The notes under the pieces are model-generated. The model did not search any database, was not told the origin of the DNA, and saw only the letters and a program-made list of their open reading frames with translations. Below, one piece after another: positions 16,849-25,976 of a stretch of DNA of 27,975 nt; position 1 is the first letter of the stretch; each line of letters begins with the position of its first letter. The DNA lies in contig JABHDC010000128.1 of the NCBI GenBank assembly GCA_018673255.1, positions 1-27,975 of the forward strand, written 5' to 3'. The position numbers were made by a program, and so were the translations under genes. This DNA comes from Gemmatimonadota bacterium (GTDB lineage: Bacteria > Latescibacterota > UBA2968 > UBA8231).

Positions 16849-17670
16849 TCAAGTCAGTCCCAGCAACTGAAGACTGTCTCTATGGATGATGGCCTCGATC
16901 TCCTCCTCCGGCACTCTGGGCAGGGCAGTCCCTTCCAGGATGTCATTCGTCGCGCGGAGTCCGGCCATGGTCTGAGCGGGTGTGAAGATGGGGTAGTCGG
17001 AGCCGAAGATGAGCTTGTCGAGGACGCCCCACTCGGTGGCCAGACGCATGCAGTTGTACGCTGACCACGGCCGCACATGGAGTGCGGAGATGTCCGCATA
17101 CACATGCGGGCGTTTGCGGATGACGGCAATGCAGTCGACCTGCCACGGATGGGCCATGTGGGCGAGGACGATTCTGAGTTCGGGGAAGCGATAGGCGACT
17201 TCGTCCCACTGGATGACGTCGGCGTGAATCAGCCGGCAGTCGGGCGTGTAAGAGGTGCCTTCGTGCAGCAGGATGGGCAATCCGAGTTCCTGGGCCTTCG
17301 CATAGACCGCCTGCGGCTGTTCATCGAGGGGGGAGAAGTGCTGGTAGATGGGCCCCATCTTGATTCCCTTGAGCCCCAGGTCACCGACGCAGCGGTCGAT
17401 TTCGTCGAGGGCGCTCGGGTGCCTGGGATCGACGGTGCAGAAACCGAGGGCCCGATCCGGACAGGTGCTGATGAACTGGTGGACCTGGTCGTTGGGATTG
17501 GCCCCTGAAGCATTGTAGCCGTCGGCCACACCTTCCGGTGTCCAACGGGTGGCAAAGGGGAAGACGACGAATCGGTCCACAACCGACATCGCCTGAAGAT
17601 GGTCTGCAGGTGACGGTGTGGGCATCACCTCGGTTGGCGCCGGTGTATGGGTGTGGATATCGATGAGCAT
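16849..17670 (-). CDS. PF04909-type amidohydrolase
   Basis: A 273-residue metal-dependent hydrolase. The N-terminus IDIHTHTP supplies H6 and H8. LLHEG supplies H136, LAHMAHPW supplies H171 (with H174 nearby), and FGSDYP supplies D225, so the metal site is complete. KGIKMGP (about 101-107) is a typical family strand. It is more compact than the amidohydrolase at 14945 and clearly a different subgroup, not a recent duplicate. ATG 17670 is preceded by GGAAG. The gap to the M19-like gene is six bases, implying an operon. It acts in the cytoplasm (no signal peptide) on an unidentified carboxylate, amide or lactone. Confidence 0.88.
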   Translation of the reverse strand: MLIDIHTHTPAPTEVMPTPSPADHLQAMSVVDRFVVFPFATRWTPEGVADGYNASGANPNDQVHQFISTCPDRALGFCTVDPRHPSALDEIDRCVGDLGLKGIKMGPIYQHFSPLDEQPQAVYAKAQELGLPILLHEGTSYTPDCRLIHADVIQWDEVAYRFPELRIVLAHMAHPWQVDCIAVIRKRPHVYADISALHVRPWSAYNCMRLATEWGVLDKLIFGSDYPIFTPAQTMAGLRATNDILEGTALPRVPEEEIEAIIHRDSLQLLGLT

Positions 17671-17676
17671 GGTGGA

Positions 17677-18711
17677 TCACTTCCACGTCGCTTCGAAGAC
17701 TCTGAGGAAGTTGCCCCCAAGGACCTTCTTGATGTCGTCGTCAGAATAACCACGAGCGATCAGGCCGCCGGTGACGGCAACAGAGTCCGTCACACGCAAC
17801 AGACCCCGGATCGGTGTATCCTGGAAGGTGTAGTCCAGGTAGATCTCAGGATACACGACTGCGGACGCATTGTAGTCCGCCTCAACCCACGTAGGCGTGA
17901 AATCGAAGCCGATCCCCACGTGGTCGATGCCGGTCAGGCCAATGACGTGTTCCATGGCATCGAGGTATTCCACCAGTGTCGGACAATGCGTGCCACGGAT
18001 GTCGAGGAACTGCGAGTATGACGGCAGGCCGATGAGCCCACCCCGGGCGGCGATGGCCTGGATGAGTTCGTCGCTCTTGTTGCGCACGTGATCGCACAGA
18101 TCCAGCAGCCCCGCGTGAGTGAATGCAGGTGGTGCGTCGGACAGGTCGATGGCCTCGGCGCTGGTTCGAGGTCCACAGTGCGACAGGTCGATGAGGATGC
18201 CGACTTCGTTGAGTCGGGCCACCAGGTCGCGGCCGAAACCCGAGAGTCCCGGATCCTCTTCGCCGCAGCCACCACCGACAAGATTCCGATACTGATACGT
18301 GAGCTGAATGATGCGCACGCCGAGGGCGTGGAAGACATCGACGAGCTTGAGATCCATCTCCAGTGGCAAGGTGTCCTGGAAACCCATGATGATGGCCGTC
18401 TTGCCATCACGTTTGGCCTGATGGATGTCCTCGATGGTGCGGATCTGGGTGAAGAGGTCGCTGAACCGGTTGATGGAGGCATACCAGTCGCCTACGCGAC
18501 GAACGGTCTGCTCAAACCCGAAATTCACCTCGGGAACGGTGACATTGGTCGCCGTGATCCCCGCTTCGACAAGGGTCTTGAGATAGCTGTCGTGCGTCGG
18601 CGCACGCATGTAACACAGCCCGTCGATGATGATGGACTCGTGGTGCAGTTTCAATGCCCGGCTCTGGTCTGACCCACTCAAACTCACGTAGTCCGATGCC
18701 ATGGATGTCAC
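17677..18711 (-). CDS. M19 membrane-dipeptidase-family homologue with altered metal site
   Basis: A 344-residue protein recognisable as renal-dipeptidase (M19) family by DLSHCG (H178), FTHAG (H199), DHVRN (R210), HVGIGFD (D270) and the ending GGNFLRV. However, the N-terminal zinc motif DGHND reads DGLCY (30-34), replacing both the His and the Asp ligand. The bridging-Glu region, usually G-E-G, reads GFQDT (Q112). A canonical two-zinc dipeptidase site is therefore unlikely; it may bind one metal or do another reaction. The start is GTG 18711 with GGGAGG five bases before; ATG 18702 is possible. No signal peptide, unlike many secreted members. It is first in the minus-strand pair with the amidohydrolase. 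Confidence 0.82.
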   Translation of the reverse strand: MTSMASDYVSLSGSDQSRALKLHHESIIIDGLCYMRAPTHDSYLKTLVEAGITATNVTVPEVNFGFEQTVRRVGDWYASINRFSDLFTQIRTIEDIHQAKRDGKTAIIMGFQDTLPLEMDLKLVDVFHALGVRIIQLTYQYRNLVGGGCGEEDPGLSGFGRDLVARLNEVGILIDLSHCGPRTSAEAIDLSDAPPAFTHAGLLDLCDHVRNKSDELIQAIAARGGLIGLPSYSQFLDIRGTHCPTLVEYLDAMEHVIGLTGIDHVGIGFDFTPTWVEADYNASAVVYPEIYLDYTFQDTPIRGLLRVTDSVAVTGGLIARGYSDDDIKKVLGGNFLRVFEATWK

Positions 18712-18805
18712 CCCGGCCTCCCTTCGTGTCGTGCCTGTGGGTAACTACCACGATCGGGCGGCGTGATGCCACGGTAAACATGGTGAGTGTCGAGACTACC
18801 CGGCC

Positions 18806-19732
18806 CTACAGGTGCCGGCGAAACCAGGCGACCGCATCCGGTACATAGGTGACCGGCAGGAGATGGCCACTGGGATACCAGATCAGCTGTTTGGTCGAAC
18901 TGGTGAGCAACTCGTGCACCTGCTCACCCCCGGCAACTGATGCCATCACATCTTCGCGCCCGATCTGCAGCAGAAAGGGCTGCGTGATTCCCATCGCGTA
19001 GTTGCGCGGCGCCACGGGGTCGTATTGCGGACGTTCGGTGGGCAGTGCGGCGGCGACGGCCACCCGCACGCGGGGCTCGACAGCAGCCAGGGGGACGACC
19101 TGCCAGGCGCCCATGCTGTAGCCAAAGGCGCCGATCCGTTCCACATCGATCTCGGGCCGCATCTGCAGATAGTCAAGACTGCGTCGATAGTCCCGTACTG
19201 TCTGTTCACAGATCTCTGCCAGCGTGAACAGATTGCGCTGCTTCGTGGTCCCTTCACCTGGCCAGATGTTGACGACCGCGTAGTCATTCTCAGCAATACG
19301 GTCGCCGTGGATCTGTGCGTCGAGGGCGAAGATGGCATACCCTGCATCGAGCAGGGCCCGTCGCAGATTTCCACCATACACGTCATTGTCGTCGTCGTAC
19401 CAGGACTCCTTCGACCACGACCAGCCGTGCAGCAGCAGGACGCAGGGATGCACGGCGGCACCATCTTTCGGGATTTCCAGGTACCCTGGTACCCAGAACC
19501 CTCGCACGCCTCGGAAGATCACCTTGTCGCGTACGGTTTCATCGTCTTCTATCCGCTCGACGATGCGAGCCTGAAGCGGAATGCGCGCATCGTAGTCGAA
19601 GAAGGCCGTCACCGCCTGCAGCGTCTCGACCCCGGGCACCGCTGGTTCCTCGTGATCCGTGGCGACGGTGATTCCTGGGGCCAGGGTGATGGCGATCCAC
19701 AGCCCAATGGTCAATCCTGCGGTTGGCTTCAC
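18806..19732 (-). CDS. Exported alpha/beta hydrolase (acetyl-xylan-esterase/dienelactone-hydrolase-like)
   Basis: A 308-residue hydrolase with an N-terminal export signal (LTIGLWIAITLAPG, residues 7-20, with likely cleavage after ITVA). It is the only obviously exported soluble protein in this window. The oxyanion region VLLLHGWSWS precedes nucleophile elbow GYSMG (S206). The acid is probably D261 in GREDVM and the base H290 in SGHLLP, so the triad is complete. The fold suggests an esterase acting on an acylated or polymeric substrate in the periplasm or outside the cell. The start is GTG 19732 with AAGGA about ten bases upstream. It lies 47 bases after the heparinase-like gene in the same direction, which hints at joint action on a polysaccharide. 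Confidence 0.85.
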   Translation of the reverse strand: MKPTAGLTIGLWIAITLAPGITVATDHEEPAVPGVETLQAVTAFFDYDARIPLQARIVERIEDDETVRDKVIFRGVRGFWVPGYLEIPKDGAAVHPCVLLLHGWSWSKESWYDDDNDVYGGNLRRALLDAGYAIFALDAQIHGDRIAENDYAVVNIWPGEGTTKQRNLFTLAEICEQTVRDYRRSLDYLQMRPEIDVERIGAFGYSMGAWQVVPLAAVEPRVRVAVAAALPTERPQYDPVAPRNYAMGITQPFLLQIGREDVMASVAGGEQVHELLTSSTKQLIWYPSGHLLPVTYVPDAVAWFRRHL

Positions 19733-19779
19733 AGACGCTCATCCTTTCCGGCTCTGACGATGGCAACGAGATGTCGCAT

Positions 19780-21834
19780 TCAGGCCGTGCAGAGAGGGAT
19801 TTCCCAGGTCTTGCCGTGTCGTGAAGAACGGACGGCGAGCCGATCGTCGTTGATGGTGACTTCAAGGCGATCGTCGCCGATGCGCCCCGTGTGGGTATCG
19901 CCCTCCCGAGCCCAAGCGATGGCTCGATCACCGGGTTGAACGCAGAAGAGGGAGAGGAACCGGCAATGGTCACTGTTCATCAGTGCTTCGAAGTAGGGGC
20001 AATCGCGTTCTGGGAGGATGCCGCCGAACTGATCCTTGTTCCATGGTTCGTGGTATTGATGATTTGCCACGCGATGCGTGGTTTCACTCCCGGTGAGATT
20101 GATGACACGAGCAGACAGGCTGACGGTGTCACGCTGCAGGGCGAATCCATCGTCGCCGACACAAACGGGTTCTGTCGCCGTGTTCCAGCGAAGGGAGATG
20201 GTTTCACTGGTCTCGAGTTGTGCCTCATCCAGCACAACGATGAAGCCGGGATGAATGTGCAGGACGGTGCGCAGATTCCTGGTTACCCCCGACCACGCCG
20301 CAGTCGTGTCGATGGTCCATTGACCTCCCCAGCTGTCATCGAAATCTGCAGAGAGAATGTGACCCTGTGCGTGCAGGGCGCGTTTGCCATGGAGTGCCGC
20401 ACCGTCGGTGTATTTCGGGTGAAGCTCGTAGCATGACTCCATTTCCCGACCGCCGAAGACCAACACGTTGTGACCGAAGGCACTGCCTTCGAAATAGTCG
20501 AAGCGGTGATGGGTGAAGAATCCGGCTGGGTACGTGGTCTCCGGTGTACCCCAATCCACGATCAGCGATTCTCCCTCACCATCGATCACGACCTGGCCCG
20601 GATCGTTGTGTTCGTGGTTGTCTTCGCGACGGGCCTTGCTGCCGACAACACAAGCGGTCCTGTGCCAATCCCATGACGTGCGACTGGAGATGCAGGCACC
20701 GTGTTCGCGATAGGCGATGCCGAGGGGCAGGTGACCACCGAGCCCCTGGGACTCCAAATCACAATCCAGGTAGAAGAGCTGGAGTGGAGAGGCCAGGATT
20801 GAGCTATGCTCGTTGGCAAATCCCTGCAGATAGGGGTCCTGCAGGGCACTGGCGATGGCCGGGATCCAGTCGGCCTTCAGGGGAGCCCCGGCATGGCCAT
20901 CACCGTAGGTGTAGAGACGTCCGGGAGGCACCGACATCTGCACATACCAGCTGGCAATGTCAGCGAAGGGTGCCTCGACCAGACGGTTCTCTCGTCCCTC
21001 AGACCAACCCAGACGCGCCGCGTAGTAGTCGACGATCAGATAGACCGCCCCCGCATAACCCACACCTTCGTTGAATTCACCCTGACTTCCGTAGTCCTCC
21101 AGATGCCGTTCCATCAGCGGATCGGCAAAGTCGATCAGGCTCTGTGCATCTGCGTGGAGGCCATCCAGTGCCATGCCACAGATGCCGAGACCACCCACGA
21201 TGCAGGTCAGCCAGTTGTTGTTCACTTCGATCCACCAGGGCTCCTGTTCGATCGCCGCCTGGAATGGGCGAATCGCGCGCTTCTCCAGACCGCGTACCAG
21301 GGTTTCCAGCTGATCGGGACTGAGGTGAGGGCGCAACCAGTTCAGCATCAGGCTGACACTGTTGGCCAGCATGCCGGTGCGAAGGTGCACATCGTGTTTC
21401 TTCAGATCGACGCTCTTCTTGAAAGAGCCGTCCTCCTCGTCCGATTTCATGCGGGCCACGTGGTTCCACGCGGGATACTCCACATCATCGAAGAGCACTT
21501 GTGTCTGGCGGAGGGCGGCATCGATCCATCGATGATCCCCATCGATCAGGAACATCAGTGCATGACGGGTGATACGCAGTCCCACGCCCCGGCAGAGCGT
21601 ATAGTCCATCCCCAATAGTTCAATGGAATACGGGTCTCTTCCCGGGAAGGAAGAGTTGACGAGGTAAGGTGGCAGATCGCGCTCGCTCAGAGCCGCTTCC
21701 TTGATCTCGTTCCAGATCGGCGCGCCAAGAGGCGAGGCGATGATCCTTCTGAGTTCGTCCAGACGCGAGGCACGAGTTGCCGCGTCTTGCGACAGGATGG
21801 TCGATGGTTCCATAGTGAGATCAACGTCCGTCAT
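19780..21834 (-). CDS. Heparinase II/III-like polysaccharide lyase-family protein
   Basis: A 684-residue protein with the two-part architecture of heparinase II/III-like lyases. An alpha-helical toroid (about 60-340) includes VNNNWLT (205-211) and EGVGY (256-260). A beta-sandwich half holds HEHNDPGQVVIDGEGESLIVDWG (H407, H409, D411) and GHNVLVF (H455), the usual signature of the HepII/III C-terminal domain. Such enzymes cleave uronic-acid-containing glycans by elimination. No signal peptide is visible, which is unusual for enzymes on external polymers, so it may act on imported oligosaccharides. The start is uncertain: ATG 21834 is chosen, ATG 21813 or the frame up to 21903 are alternatives, and none has a good binding site. 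It is divergent from the propeller gene at 22001. Confidence 0.78.
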   Translation of the reverse strand: MTDVDLTMEPSTILSQDAATRASRLDELRRIIASPLGAPIWNEIKEAALSERDLPPYLVNSSFPGRDPYSIELLGMDYTLCRGVGLRITRHALMFLIDGDHRWIDAALRQTQVLFDDVEYPAWNHVARMKSDEEDGSFKKSVDLKKHDVHLRTGMLANSVSLMLNWLRPHLSPDQLETLVRGLEKRAIRPFQAAIEQEPWWIEVNNNWLTCIVGGLGICGMALDGLHADAQSLIDFADPLMERHLEDYGSQGEFNEGVGYAGAVYLIVDYYAARLGWSEGRENRLVEAPFADIASWYVQMSVPPGRLYTYGDGHAGAPLKADWIPAIASALQDPYLQGFANEHSSILASPLQLFYLDCDLESQGLGGHLPLGIAYREHGACISSRTSWDWHRTACVVGSKARREDNHEHNDPGQVVIDGEGESLIVDWGTPETTYPAGFFTHHRFDYFEGSAFGHNVLVFGGREMESCYELHPKYTDGAALHGKRALHAQGHILSADFDDSWGGQWTIDTTAAWSGVTRNLRTVLHIHPGFIVVLDEAQLETSETISLRWNTATEPVCVGDDGFALQRDTVSLSARVINLTGSETTHRVANHQYHEPWNKDQFGGILPERDCPYFEALMNSDHCRFLSLFCVQPGDRAIAWAREGDTHTGRIGDDRLEVTINDDRLAVRSSRHGKTWEIPLCTA

Positions 21835-22000
21835 ATGGCTGGGTGGTGTGATGCCGGGTTGGCATCTGCTGCTGATGTTGTGTCGCCAGGCGCCTGAGTG
21901 CAAATCCGAGATGGGTGCGACGGTGGCCTGGAGCCCAAGGATGGGTTTCGTTTCTGGAGGCAGCGACCATATCGGTCACCCACGAGAATCGGAAGAGTAC
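21835..22000. promoter_or_regulatory. Divergent promoter region with three dyads
   Basis: This 166-base region lies between the oppositely transcribed heparinase-like and propeller genes, so it should carry both promoters. It holds GATGCC-N5-GGCATC (21850-21866), the perfect palindrome CAGGCGCCTG (21887-21896), and GACC-N5-GGTC (21965-21977). Any could be an operator coordinating the pair. No convincing -35/-10 pair was identified. GGAAGAG at 21991-21997 is the binding site for ATG 22001. Confidence 0.35.
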
Positions 22001-24007
22001 ATGACTGACCCAACCCCGCACATCGCTCTGCCGGAAGAGGTCGCCACGGATGAGGCCTCCTGCACCGTCATCGACGCTCAGGCCGGCAAGCTCACCGTCT
22101 TCAGGAAACCCGCCAGTCCCAACCCCTTCGTGAACTCGTCCCTCACGTCTCTGGGTGTTGATGCAGACGGCGTTGAGCGATTCTGGACATCCTGTGTGAA
22201 CAGTCTGCTCGGTACGACGAGTTTTCTCGTTGACGAAAATGGTCGGTATCGAACCTATCCCTGGACGGTGGGTGAGGGGATCCGAGCCATCTACAGTGTG
22301 GCCAAACAAGACGACGACACGATCTGGGTGACTGGTGGTGCCGGCGAGGTCTTCGTACGACTCACCCTCTCATCTGGTGAGTATGAGACCTATGCCCGTG
22401 AGGGCGGCCGATTCATCACGGCGGGCATGGCCCTGGATCCTGACAGTGGAAAATTATTCGTCGGTGCCCAGACGGCGCTGATCTCCTTCGACACCATCGG
22501 TCGTCGTACCGTGAGGATCTACGGGGAAGAGGAGCGCCCACCCGATAGTCATCACTACGATCACTGGCGCATGTCAGATGGCAGTTACGGTTTCATTCTC
22601 GAAACACCGGGTCTGTCTTTCTTGCGCTGGGATCCCACCACTGAAGAGGTCAACTGGCAGCGACTTGCCGAGGACAAGACCCACCCCACGGTCGGTTGTG
22701 TTCGCCATCTGAAATATGTTGAGGACGGTCGGGTCTATATCCCCCACATGGGTTGGCTCGACGGTCTGACAGGAGAGTTTCAGCCCCACGATCATCCACC
22801 ATCGGAAGAGGCGTCATGGTTCGGTGTGTGTGAGGATATCGCCTATGGCGTTCAGTGGGATCTGCCCTCGGCGGCCGTCAGGATCCTCACGTGGGGCACG
22901 ACAAATGGCGAAACACGGGAGCTTCTGATCGGATCCAACGCCAATTCACTCAGTTGTGCGCTGACCAGCAGTGGCAAGATCCTGATCGTCGATCTCTATG
23001 GTTGTTTCCGCCGCTACGATGCGACAACGGGAGCCCTCGAGATCACGCGCCAGATCGGTCTGGAACAGGAGCATATCTGCAACGCCATCGTACCCGTCGA
23101 TGACTACCGCGCCACGGGGACACCTTTCATATCCCAGAATTTCTGGGTCCACGATCAGGATGCCGGCAGTGGTTACTGTGCCGGGCGGGCGGGTGGCTCC
23201 TTTGGACAAGTCGATTACGGTATCAACGTGGGTGGGAAGGTGTACTTCGCCATCTACGGGGGCGGGCAACTGACCGAATACGATCCCACAGCGCCCACGG
23301 GGTATCCGATCAACCCACGCCTGGTGGCTGCCACCGCGCAGGGGCAGCATGGTGGGGGAATCACGACGAACGGCCAGGTGATCTGGGTCGCCTTCAAACC
23401 GAAATACGGCACCCTGGATGGGGCCATGATCCGCTACGACACGCGCACCGGTCTCGCATCCTATCGCAATGGCGCGGTCCAGGCACAGCACGTGCTCAAC
23501 CCGATCTATGATGAATCAACAAAGACTCTCGTTGCAGGCACGTCGTGGCTCTCCGACTGCCAGACTGCTAAACCGGTCCACGACACTGCATTCGCAGTGG
23601 TCCTTGATATGGACACGATGCAGGTCAGGACTCGGGCCGCGGCACCAACCGGTATCGACACGGTGGTGAATCTCGGACCGCTCGGTCAGGGGCAGTGGCT
23701 CTTCGACTGCGACGGGGAGTTGTTCAGATTCTCTGTATCAGATGGGACCCTGGCCCCCTATGCAGGCCGATTGCCCGATGGCACGAGCCGCACGCTGTAT
23801 GCCGGCCGGCCCGGGATGTTCGTGGTGCAGATCACCGATGAACTGCTGCAGTGGGATGTGGCGGCGGACGCCCTTGAACCGATCGCGACACTCGCCGATG
23901 GATTCGTCATTCGCTGGTGGGTCCATGGGGCAGATCTCACCTTCGAATGTGGGCGATATGCCGCTGTGTGGCGCGGGGTCCTCGATCAGGGCGCTGGGGC
24001 GCGATGA
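22001..24007 (+). CDS. Large beta-propeller protein of unknown function
   Basis: A 668-residue protein made almost entirely of beta-rich repeats with propeller-like turns (DDTIWVTGGAGEVF, SGKLFVGAQTALISFD, GKILIVDLYGCFRRYD, GKVYFAIYGGGQLTEYD, GQVIWVAFKPKYG, LDMDTMQVRTRA). I count roughly ten or more blade-like units, suggesting one or two propellers resembling SMP-30/NHL/streptogramin-lyase-type folds. No catalytic motif is obvious. There is no signal peptide from ATG 22001 (GGAAGAG upstream), and the longer frame to 21701 crosses the divergent gene. It is adjacent and divergent to the heparinase-like gene, so glycan binding or lyase support is plausible but unproven. A periplasmic sensor role is less likely without an export signal. 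Confidence 0.7.
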   Translation: MTDPTPHIALPEEVATDEASCTVIDAQAGKLTVFRKPASPNPFVNSSLTSLGVDADGVERFWTSCVNSLLGTTSFLVDENGRYRTYPWTVGEGIRAIYSVAKQDDDTIWVTGGAGEVFVRLTLSSGEYETYAREGGRFITAGMALDPDSGKLFVGAQTALISFDTIGRRTVRIYGEEERPPDSHHYDHWRMSDGSYGFILETPGLSFLRWDPTTEEVNWQRLAEDKTHPTVGCVRHLKYVEDGRVYIPHMGWLDGLTGEFQPHDHPPSEEASWFGVCEDIAYGVQWDLPSAAVRILTWGTTNGETRELLIGSNANSLSCALTSSGKILIVDLYGCFRRYDATTGALEITRQIGLEQEHICNAIVPVDDYRATGTPFISQNFWVHDQDAGSGYCAGRAGGSFGQVDYGINVGGKVYFAIYGGGQLTEYDPTAPTGYPINPRLVAATAQGQHGGGITTNGQVIWVAFKPKYGTLDGAMIRYDTRTGLASYRNGAVQAQHVLNPIYDESTKTLVAGTSWLSDCQTAKPVHDTAFAVVLDMDTMQVRTRAAAPTGIDTVVNLGPLGQGQWLFDCDGELFRFSVSDGTLAPYAGRLPDGTSRTLYAGRPGMFVVQITDELLQWDVAADALEPIATLADGFVIRWWVHGADLTFECGRYAAVWRGVLDQGAGAR

Positions 24008-24066
24008 ATGTCATGAAGAGTGGCGAGTCGGTTCGCCTCGGTTGATGGCGGCACTCACGGGCCGGC

Positions 24067-24537
24067 TCAGCTGGCCGCCGTTTCGCGTCGTTTCGCCATC
24101 CACCCGTCGATGGAGTATCTGCCGGCTCCGGTCAGGATCAGCGTCACGAAGGGGATGAGAAAGAGCAGGGCGAATTCCTTCTTCTGAAAGGGATCGTCCC
24201 AGTGCACGACAAAGGCGGCCACAAACATTGTGATCGCCAGTGGAATCGCCGCGCCGCGTGTTGCCAGGCCGACGACGATGAGCGCAGCACACACGACCTC
24301 TGCCAGGATCGCCAAAGCCAGGCTGGCCTCGGAGCCCACACCGATCGGGTCCGCCCAGATGGCGGCCTTCTCAGAAAAGCTCATCATCTTGCCCCAGCCA
24401 TGTTGTGTCAGCATCAGCAGGCCGGCACCGACGCGCAACAACAACAAGCCCACATCCCGTGGGCCACCGTCGGGCATCGTCTTCCAGAGCCAGACGCGTT
24501 GGACGAAGCTCTGTGGGTCTTTCACCGATTCACTCAT
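24067..24537 (-). CDS. DoxX-family integral membrane protein
   Basis: A 156-residue membrane protein with four hydrophobic helices (about 29-45, 72-92, 96-112 and 122-137) and the DoxX features LLLRVGAGLLMLTQHGWGK and HWDDPF..KEFALLFL. The family is linked to thiosulfate:quinone oxidoreductase subunits and to general redox or stress roles, with most members uncharacterised. ATG 24537 has a GGAG-type site in AACAGGAGAGAACC, and longer upstream frames have no support. Its 3' end is convergent with the propeller gene (59 bases apart). Its 5' end is divergent from the methyltransferase, with a 273-base region between that must carry both promoters; I found no clear promoter motif there. Confidence 0.88.
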   Translation of the reverse strand: MSESVKDPQSFVQRVWLWKTMPDGGPRDVGLLLLRVGAGLLMLTQHGWGKMMSFSEKAAIWADPIGVGSEASLALAILAEVVCAALIVVGLATRGAAIPLAITMFVAAFVVHWDDPFQKKEFALLFLIPFVTLILTGAGRYSIDGWMAKRRETAAS

Positions 24538-24810
24538 CCTGGTTCTCTCCTGTTTCCATGTTGGTAGGATTCTGGAGGGATCAGGCCCTCTCCGATGGGG
24601 GCCCAGTATGGTGAGTCTGGCGCAGGTCTGGCAAGCGATTCTTCTCCGACCGGTGTCATGCGCCGAGAGTGGCGAGGAGATCGACCTCGGGTTGATCTTT
24701 GCCGCGTATTCGAATTTCACGCACCGTTGCTTCATGGATGATCCCTGCAAGGGAGACTGTTCACAGGCGAACAGGCATACCCGCAGTGGGCGCAGAGTGA
24801 GAGATACAGA

Positions 24811-25617
24811 GTGAGCGGTCCCTACGTGCACGGTTACGACCCGCAGGAGAATGCGCGTCTGCAGGATCAAGCAGGAACGCTGGTTGAACTTCTGCATTCA
24901 GATACCTCGTATCCCGATGGCAGCGTGGTGCTCGAGGCGGGGTGCGGGGTCGGCGCGCAGACGGTCACGCTGGCCCGGAGGAGCCCGACTGCACGTTTCA
25001 TCTGTGTCGACATCTCCCCGGATTCGATCGCGGCGGCTCAGGACAAGATCGATGCTGCAGGGCTCACGAATGTGGAACTAAGGCAGGCAGACATCTTTTC
25101 CTTGCCCTTCGAGCCGGCATCCTTCGACCACGTCTTCGTCTGTTTCGTCCTGGAGCATCTGTCGAGACCTGTTGAGGCACTGACGATTCTCAGCGGCCTG
25201 CTCAAGCCCGGTGGCACGATGACCGTCATCGAAGGGGATCACGGATCAACCTACTTCCATCCGGACAGCAGCCTGGCCCAAGCGGCGATCCGCTGTCAGG
25301 TCGAGTTGCAGCGCGCTGCCGGTGGAGATTCCCTCATCGGTCGGAAGCTCTATCCGATGATGGTTGAGGCGGGCTTCGGTGACGTGCATGTCTCGCCACG
25401 CATGGTGTATGCCGACTCGAGCAAACCGGGTCTGGTGGATGGCTTCACGAGGAAGACCTTCACCGCCATGATCGAGGGTGTTCGCGAGGCCGCGCTTGCA
25501 GCCGGAATGGCTGCCCCCGAGGCCTTCGATGCAGGTGTCCAGGATCTCTACAGGACTACTGAAGCGGATGGAGTCTTCTGCTACACCTTCTTCAAGGGCG
25601 TGGGCGTGAAGAGGTGA
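24811..25617 (+). CDS. Class I SAM-dependent methyltransferase
   Basis: A 268-residue methyltransferase. Motif I is VLEAGCGVGAQT (40-51), the ribose-binding acidic residue is D67 in CVDISPD, motif II/III reads RQADIFSLPF, and FVLEHLSRP plus LLKPGGTMTVIEGD complete the Rossmann core. The opening GYDPQENARLQDQAGTLVELLH is characteristic of a widespread bacterial subgroup of small-molecule O/C-methyltransferases. The acceptor is unknown. The start is GTG 24811 with GAGAG about seven bases before. No partner gene lies downstream; it is followed by the gene-free stretch before fliG. Confidence 0.9.
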   Translation: MSGPYVHGYDPQENARLQDQAGTLVELLHSDTSYPDGSVVLEAGCGVGAQTVTLARRSPTARFICVDISPDSIAAAQDKIDAAGLTNVELRQADIFSLPFEPASFDHVFVCFVLEHLSRPVEALTILSGLLKPGGTMTVIEGDHGSTYFHPDSSLAQAAIRCQVELQRAAGGDSLIGRKLYPMMVEAGFGDVHVSPRMVYADSSKPGLVDGFTRKTFTAMIEGVREAALAAGMAAPEAFDAGVQDLYRTTEADGVFCYTFFKGVGVKR

Positions 25618-25711
25618 GGCGAAGTGCTGGCGGGGGGCTGTTGATGCATTGCGCCGGAGGTCACGGGACTGCGGGGTGCTATCCAGAGATCGTCGGCAGG
25701 GCACGGAGGTG

Positions 25712-25800
25712 ATAGGGCCGAGCACGCAAGTGGAAAATACCCCCTGGATTCTTCTTCGCCGCTTCTTCTGTGCCATTGGGAGTGGACAATACGGCCCTAT
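25712..25800. repeat. Long-range inverted repeat
   Basis: ATAGGGCCG (25712-25720) is the exact reverse complement of CGGCCCTAT (25792-25800), separated by 71 bases. It lies in the intergenic stretch after the methyltransferase and may close a structured RNA or be chance. Confidence 0.3.
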
Positions 25801-25976
25801 TCTACTAAGTCGCCGCTCCTCACGTGATGTAAGTAGAAATTGGGGTAGATATTCTATGTCGAATGGGAAAGCAAGATCACAGCGCCGTCATCTCTGACCC
25901 ACTGCCCATCGAAGGCGCTCAGACGCCGAAGGCATTCGCGGGCCCGACCGACAAGACAGGACGACCCCAGAAACAG

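Noticed and set aside
14945..17670. The two PF04909 amidohydrolases as a recent gene duplication
   Set aside because: Apart from metal-site motifs their sequences, lengths and flanking residues differ widely, so they belong to separate subgroups.
19025..19939. A 304-codon plus-strand open frame opposite the exported hydrolase and the end of the heparinase-like gene
   Set aside because: It spans two real antisense genes, including the stop and start between them, and shows no domain.
20806..21618. A 270-codon plus-strand open frame inside the heparinase-like gene
   Set aside because: It is a shadow of conserved minus-strand sequence, with no start signal or family match.
24538..24810. A small GAGGG/CCCTC hairpin (24575-24590) in the DoxX/methyltransferase divergent region
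   Set aside because: A five-base stem in GC-rich DNA is too weak to call as a regulatory element.
25716..25745. A GCACGCA-like patch faintly reminiscent of a cyclic-di-GMP riboswitch core
   Set aside because: The conserved pairing regions are absent, and no plus-strand gene follows in the window for it to control.
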